Positions 60,291 through 64,000 of a DNA stretch of 64,000 nucleotides are shown one piece after another. The stretch comes from a virus, in IMG/VR virus record IMGVR_UViG_3300034200_001896, positions 1 to 64,000 of that record; one strand, given 5' to 3'. Numbering within the stretch: the stretch's first letter is position 1; every line of letters begins with the position of its first letter. The notes below the pieces were generated by a model. It was not told the DNA's origin. It saw only the letters and a list, made by a program, of their open reading frames with translations, and ran no database searches. A program made the translations under genes and the position numbers.

Positions 60291-62423
60291 ATGTCAGATT
60301 TATTATTAGAAGGAGGTGTGGCTGGACATATGAACCATTTATACGATAATGGTGATTTGACATTTGCTAAATTAAAAGAAATATTTGCTGCAGCTGCCGA
60401 AGGTAAACTAGAGGGCACAGAAAAAACAGATGGTCAAAATTTGATGATATCTTTCTCTGTCAAAGAGGGAAGAGCTAAAGGTGTTCGTAACAAAGGAGAA
60501 ATTAAGGGAGGCGGATTAACCCCAGAACAATTAGCAGCAAAGTTTGCCGATAGAGCCAACCCAGCACTCAAAGAAACGTTTAGTGATGCTCTACGAGCCT
60601 TTGAAAAGGCTATTCAAGGCTTAGACCACGATGAACAAGTTGAACTTTTCGGTCCTGATACAAACATATATTATAACGCAGAAGTAATGGACCCCAGAGC
60701 CCCAAACGTTATTAATTACGATACAAAAACATTAGTTATTCATCGTGTTGGCCATGGCGAATTTGATAGAGCTACTGGCAAGAAAACAGAAACTGATGTA
60801 ACAGATAAAGCAAAAAAATTAGAAGATATTATTAAAGATTCTCAAGAAAAAGTTAAAGACGAAAATTATGGCTTACAAGTTAATGCCATTAAGAGACTTA
60901 AAGCCCTAAGTGATAAACGTCCATTAAATACTGCCAATAATAAAATTAACGTAATGTTGTCTTCTGTTAATAAATTAATAGGAAATGAACAATTATCTTT
61001 ATCTGATAGTTCTACTATTGATGAATTTATGATGGCAAGAATATATATTCTTTTAAACTCTATACTCAAAAAAGGCGGATATGAAAAAATTGAACCATTA
61101 GTTAAAATGAGTATTGCTAAAAATTTATTAGGCGTTGGCGGAATATCTGCTTTAGATATTAAAAAGAAAATGAGTAAAGAAGAATATGCTTTCGTTAAAG
61201 AAAATATATTAAATAGCGATAGCAAAAAACAAATTTATGTAACCGCCATTCAACCATTAGAAGCTATTGTTAGTGATTTTGCCGTTGATATGCTCCGTGG
61301 AATGAAGAGCGCTTATATATTAGATAATGAAAAAGAAGTTCAACGTTTAAAAAAAGAAGTTCAGGTAGCTATAGATGCCATAGAAAAATCCGGCAATGAA
61401 GAAGCTATGGAAATTCTGAAACGTCAAATGAGTAAATTACGTAGTGCAGATAAAGTTAGCGCCACTGCCGAAGGGTTTGTTTTTGATTATGATGGAGTAA
61501 CATATAAATTTACTGGAAATTTTGCTCCGGTTAATCAAATATTAGGTCTTTTTAAATATGGTAGAGGCTCTGTACCTGCCATGAAGCAGGACTTAGAAGA
61601 AGTATCAAAAAAGCCAAAAGGATTAACAGTAGCAGTTATTCCCGGTGCTTTTAAGCCTCCACATAAAGGCCATTTAGATATGGTTAAACAATATGCCAGA
61701 GAAGCTGACAAGGTTATTGTTTTTATTTCTCCTATGGCCCGTGAATTAGAAGATGGTACACCAGCTACTTTTGATATATCTAAAAAGATTTGGGATATGT
61801 ATTTAAAGGCAGCTGCTCTAACAAATAAAGTAACTGTCATGCAATCGCCTTTTAGTTCTCCGGTTCGTGCTGCTTATGAATTTGTTGGAAATCAAGATAA
61901 TCGTTCTGAATTTGCTCAACCGGGACAAACAGTAATACTTGGCACAAGTACAAAAGGTGGTGACGAAGAACGTTTTGCAAGAGATGCAAAAAAATATGCC
62001 AGAGAAGGTGTTACCGTTATGGTTAAACCTATGCCACCACTAGAATCCTTAAGTGCAACAGATATGAGAAAAGCAATATTTAATAATAATATCGCTGAAT
62101 TAACTAAGTTTTTACCAGACGAGTTAAAAAATAAAGAAACTACTGCTAAAGATATTATTAAACTGTTCAAGCCAGAAGTCAATAAAAAATTATCTGAAAA
62201 TATATTTTATGATATAATTAATGAAACTATTACTAAAAGAGGTGATAAATATTGTCTTGTCTCTAAAAAATCTAAAAAGAATTTAGGATGTTATACAAGT
62301 AAAAGCGGTGCAGAAAAGAGAGAACGTCAAGTACAATATTTTAAACACGCTAAAGAAGAAAATATGGCCGCTGGCTCCGTCGCTGGTTATGGCACTAAAA
62401 TTGAAGATAAAATGGAGTCATAA
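60291..62423 (+). CDS. RNA-ligase-like nucleotidyltransferase domain fused to a cytidylyltransferase domain
   Basis: 710 residues from the ATG after TTAAGGATTATATA, giving M-S-D-L-L-L-E. Residues 40-190: E-K-T-D-G-Q-N (Lys45 like the K-x-D-G nucleophile of ATP-dependent ligases), then D-P-R-A-P-N-V and Y-D-T-K-T-L-V-I-H-R. About 450-470: P-G-A-F-K-P-P-H-K-G-H, the HxGH nucleotidylyltransferase motif, with L-S-A-T-D-M-R later. The C-terminus has L-G-C-Y-T-S-K-S-G-A-E-K-R-E-R. Related fusions exist in marine phages. Reaction unknown. Confidence 0.7.
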   Translation: MSDLLLEGGVAGHMNHLYDNGDLTFAKLKEIFAAAAEGKLEGTEKTDGQNLMISFSVKEGRAKGVRNKGEIKGGGLTPEQLAAKFADRANPALKETFSDALRAFEKAIQGLDHDEQVELFGPDTNIYYNAEVMDPRAPNVINYDTKTLVIHRVGHGEFDRATGKKTETDVTDKAKKLEDIIKDSQEKVKDENYGLQVNAIKRLKALSDKRPLNTANNKINVMLSSVNKLIGNEQLSLSDSSTIDEFMMARIYILLNSILKKGGYEKIEPLVKMSIAKNLLGVGGISALDIKKKMSKEEYAFVKENILNSDSKKQIYVTAIQPLEAIVSDFAVDMLRGMKSAYILDNEKEVQRLKKEVQVAIDAIEKSGNEEAMEILKRQMSKLRSADKVSATAEGFVFDYDGVTYKFTGNFAPVNQILGLFKYGRGSVPAMKQDLEEVSKKPKGLTVAVIPGAFKPPHKGHLDMVKQYAREADKVIVFISPMARELEDGTPATFDISKKIWDMYLKAAALTNKVTVMQSPFSSPVRAAYEFVGNQDNRSEFAQPGQTVILGTSTKGGDEERFARDAKKYAREGVTVMVKPMPPLESLSATDMRKAIFNNNIAELTKFLPDELKNKETTAKDIIKLFKPEVNKKLSENIFYDIINETITKRGDKYCLVSKKSKKNLGCYTSKSGAEKRERQVQYFKHAKEENMAAGSVAGYGTKIEDKMES

Positions 62424-62424
62424 A

Positions 62425-63294
62425 ATGGAACAAATGCAAGAATTAAGACAATACATTAGAGAAGTTTTACGTAAAATTAAAAAAGACCAAAAACAAGAAT
62501 TACGTAAAGAAGTACGTGAGCAAAGAGAATTACGTAAATTAGTTCGTGTAATGCTAAAAGAAAAGCAAGATACTGTACAACATAGTTCTACTGGTATTAA
62601 TGCATTAGAAAAATTACTTGGTAGTATTGTTCCTATATTAGAAACCGGCTATAAAGATTTAAAAACAGATGCTGCTCAACGTAAATCTTTTAAAGCTCAC
62701 ATTCTTCGTGCAATACAGAACTTATTATCCACCGCTTCAGTATATTTTTCAGCTGATAAAAAAGGTGGAGAACCTACCGCTGCGCCTGCTTTAGCAGTTC
62801 CCCCTGCTAATCTAGAACAACCAGAAGCTGAATTAAAAGAACAAGATGAAGAAGCAGGTCCTGAAACTGACCCACAATTTATTGATATCAATAAAGATAA
62901 AAAAGGTAAAGAAGAAAAAGCTAAAAAAGACCCTGTTAATGCTTTCCAAACCGTTCAAGGAGAAGACTTAACTGGTAGAAACTTTGCTCTTGAAACTTTC
63001 AAGAAAATTCAAAAACAGATTTTGGAAACATATTCTTTATTATCAAACGAACAAGACCGCGAAATATTTTATGATTACTTGCTAACCAACACTAAACTAT
63101 ATTTTGATAAGTTTGAAACTGAATTAGAAGCTACCCCGGCGGAACCCACAACTCCTGAATATGAGGCTGAAAAGGCAAAGAAAGATGCATCATTACAACC
63201 AACAGGCCAAGATGTTGCGGGCTTAGAACAGCCTGTAGAACAACCAGCTGGATTAGAAACTGCTGCAGAGGAATTGCCAGAACCAGAAGTATAA
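62425..63294 (+). CDS. Putative virion protein with CTS-like start
   Basis: 289 residues. M-E-Q-M-Q-E-L-R-Q-Y-I-R-E-V-L-R-K is a strongly charged helix with an I-R-E ending. An acidic/Pro linker spans about 110-165, a folded helical domain about 170-230 (NFALETFKKIQKQILETYSL), then an acidic/Pro tail. Start one base after the preceding stop. Confidence 0.6.
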   Translation: MEQMQELRQYIREVLRKIKKDQKQELRKEVREQRELRKLVRVMLKEKQDTVQHSSTGINALEKLLGSIVPILETGYKDLKTDAAQRKSFKAHILRAIQNLLSTASVYFSADKKGGEPTAAPALAVPPANLEQPEAELKEQDEEAGPETDPQFIDINKDKKGKEEKAKKDPVNAFQTVQGEDLTGRNFALETFKKIQKQILETYSLLSNEQDREIFYDYLLTNTKLYFDKFETELEATPAEPTTPEYEAEKAKKDASLQPTGQDVAGLEQPVEQPAGLETAAEELPEPEV

Positions 63295-63372
63295 AGAAGA
63301 AGGACATGGCGTTCAAACTACACTAGTGAAATTTTCTAGTTAAATCTAAATATTAAAAAGGAATATATAAAA

Positions 63373-63645
63373 ATGAATCCATTAAAACGGAAAAAACTCT
63401 ATCGTCTTGAATTATCTAAGCAAAAAAATAAAACAGAAATTCAAGTTGAACAAAAAGTAACCGTTACTGAACCAATAAAACTTGCTGAAGCAATACAAGA
63501 AACTGCACCGGTTGAAGCTGCTGAATTGCCAATGGGTCTTAAAGTTAGCTTACCAGTAGAAACTTCTACAGAAACTGCAGCAACTGAATCAGTAGTAGAA
63601 AACAAGAAAGAAAAGAAAAAGAAATGGTCTTCACAAGATGCATAA
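63373..63645 (+). CDS. Small protein with acidic/Pro-Val middle
   Basis: 90 residues: basic N-terminus (PLKRKKLYRLELSKQKNK), an E/V/P/T-rich middle, and a Lys-rich end. Its 3' end holds a promoter for the next gene. Function unknown. Confidence 0.55.
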   Translation: MNPLKRKKLYRLELSKQKNKTEIQVEQKVTVTEPIKLAEAIQETAPVEAAELPMGLKVSLPVETSTETAATESVVENKKEKKKKWSSQDA

Positions 63646-63657
63646 TTGTGTTATAGT
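63630..63657 (+). promoter_or_regulatory. sigma70-type promoter nested in preceding gene, leaderless geometry
   Basis: TTCACA, 16-base spacer, TATAGT, six bases to ATG 63664. Confidence 0.7.
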
Positions 63658-63663
63658 AGGTTA

Positions 63664-63945
63664 ATGACCACTAAAACATATAAACAAATTGGTGAAGAAA
63701 TTGGTAGTTTAGTAGATGAAAAAAACGCAGCATATGGTAGTTCATTTGCTGAATGTCACAAAATTCTGAGCGTCTTATATCCTAATGGTATCCAACCAGA
63801 ACAATATACAGACGCTCTTGCTATTATAAGAGTAATAGATAAATTATTTAGAATAGCTAATAAGAAAAATGCATTTGGCGAATCTCCATGGAATGATATA
63901 GCAGGATATGCTATATTAGGAGTCGCTAATCATGATAAAAAATAA
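63664..63945 (+). CDS. DUF1599-like phage protein, leaderless start
   Basis: 93 residues: I-G-x-x-I-G-S-L-V-D-E-K-N-A-A-Y-G-S-S-F, L-Y-P-N-G-I, I-I-R-V-I-D-K-L-F-R-I-A, S-P-W-N-D-I-A-G-Y-A-I-L-G. This all-helical pattern with E/K/Y and D-I-A-G-Y is recognised from many phages and resembles MazG-type helical folds. Substrate unknown. Confidence 0.75.
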   Translation: MTTKTYKQIGEEIGSLVDEKNAAYGSSFAECHKILSVLYPNGIQPEQYTDALAIIRVIDKLFRIANKKNAFGESPWNDIAGYAILGVANHDKK

Positions 63946-64000
63946 ATATAATAATACTTGTGAAGATTATAGTATTAGTAAAATATTAAGAGAACAAAAA
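63932..64000 (+). CDS. Start of a gene running out of the window
   Basis: ATG overlapping the preceding gene by 14 bases, open for 23 codons to the window end: I-K-N-K-Y-N-N-T-C-E-D-Y-S-I-S-K-I-L-R. Too short to assign. Confidence 0.45.
   Translation, partial: MIKNKYNNTCEDYSISKILREQK

Overview
The window reads as part of a large tailed-phage genome (Caudoviricetes, large T4-like/marine-myovirus flavour). Evidence: long S74-type and YadA-like tail-fibre genes, families typical of big phages (DUF5661- and DUF5872-like proteins, a GP88-like protein, a HAD+acetyltransferase fusion), replication and nucleotide genes (C-terminal end of a DNA polymerase III alpha-like protein, an epsilon-like exonuclease, dUTPase, IMPDH/GMP reductase family, a short adenylosuccinate synthetase-like enzyme), a proteostasis set (ClpP, GroEL, Hsp20), eight tRNAs, homing endonucleases, and almost all genes on the + strand with ATGA/TAATG overlaps. 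The host cannot be named. The tRNAs (AUA, UUA, AAA, CAA, AAY, GAA, AGA, UAY codons) suggest an AT-rich phage in a less AT-rich host.

Layout. 1-3.9 kb: polymerase end, small nucleotide enzymes, a sigma-4-like protein. 4-15 kb: acidic and nuclease-like proteins, ClpP, a GIY-YIG endonuclease, GroEL, Hsp20. 15.2-24.3 kb: putative virion proteins and three fibre genes. 24.3-29.5 kb: HAD/GNAT fusion, acyltransferase-like protein, PurA/PurZ-like enzyme. 29.5-34.6 kb: a tightly overlapped array of about 21 small paralogous proteins (here the 'EW family': G-D-L-V near the N-terminus, then G-M-I-V, then Y-x-V-E-W). 34.6-52.6 kb: a visibly more GC-rich block of small genes with sigma70-type promoters, a MoxR/VWA pair, a tRNA cluster with HNH endonucleases, and more EW proteins. 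52.6-59 kb: AT-rich again, with EW proteins, metalloprotease, a lysis-like cluster, HNH and exonuclease. 59-64 kb: probable virion proteins, including an RNA-ligase-like/cytidylyltransferase fusion.

The strongest unexplained signal is regulatory. In the GC-richer block about 13 promoters with a TTGC-type -35 each carry an 18-bp dyad (TGTCAC-N6-GTGACA) ending 14-17 bp upstream of the -35, so the dyad is centred near -61. Promoters without the dyad have TTGAC-type -35 boxes. In many early genes the -10 box lies 6-7 bp before the start codon, so their mRNAs should be leaderless. Several EW genes carry the next gene's promoter inside their own 3' end, making self-contained cassettes. A 16-bp iteron array plus a 13-bp-arm palindrome lies at 47.23-47.34 kb.

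A second theme is a set of probable virion proteins whose N-termini end in a short (L/I)-x-E motif resembling the T4 capsid-targeting sequence. They include a nuclease-like protein, a metalloprotease, a HAD/GNAT fusion and the ligase-like/cytidylyltransferase fusion, suggesting a cargo of enzymes packaged in the head. All functional statements come from reading motifs; no database search was run.
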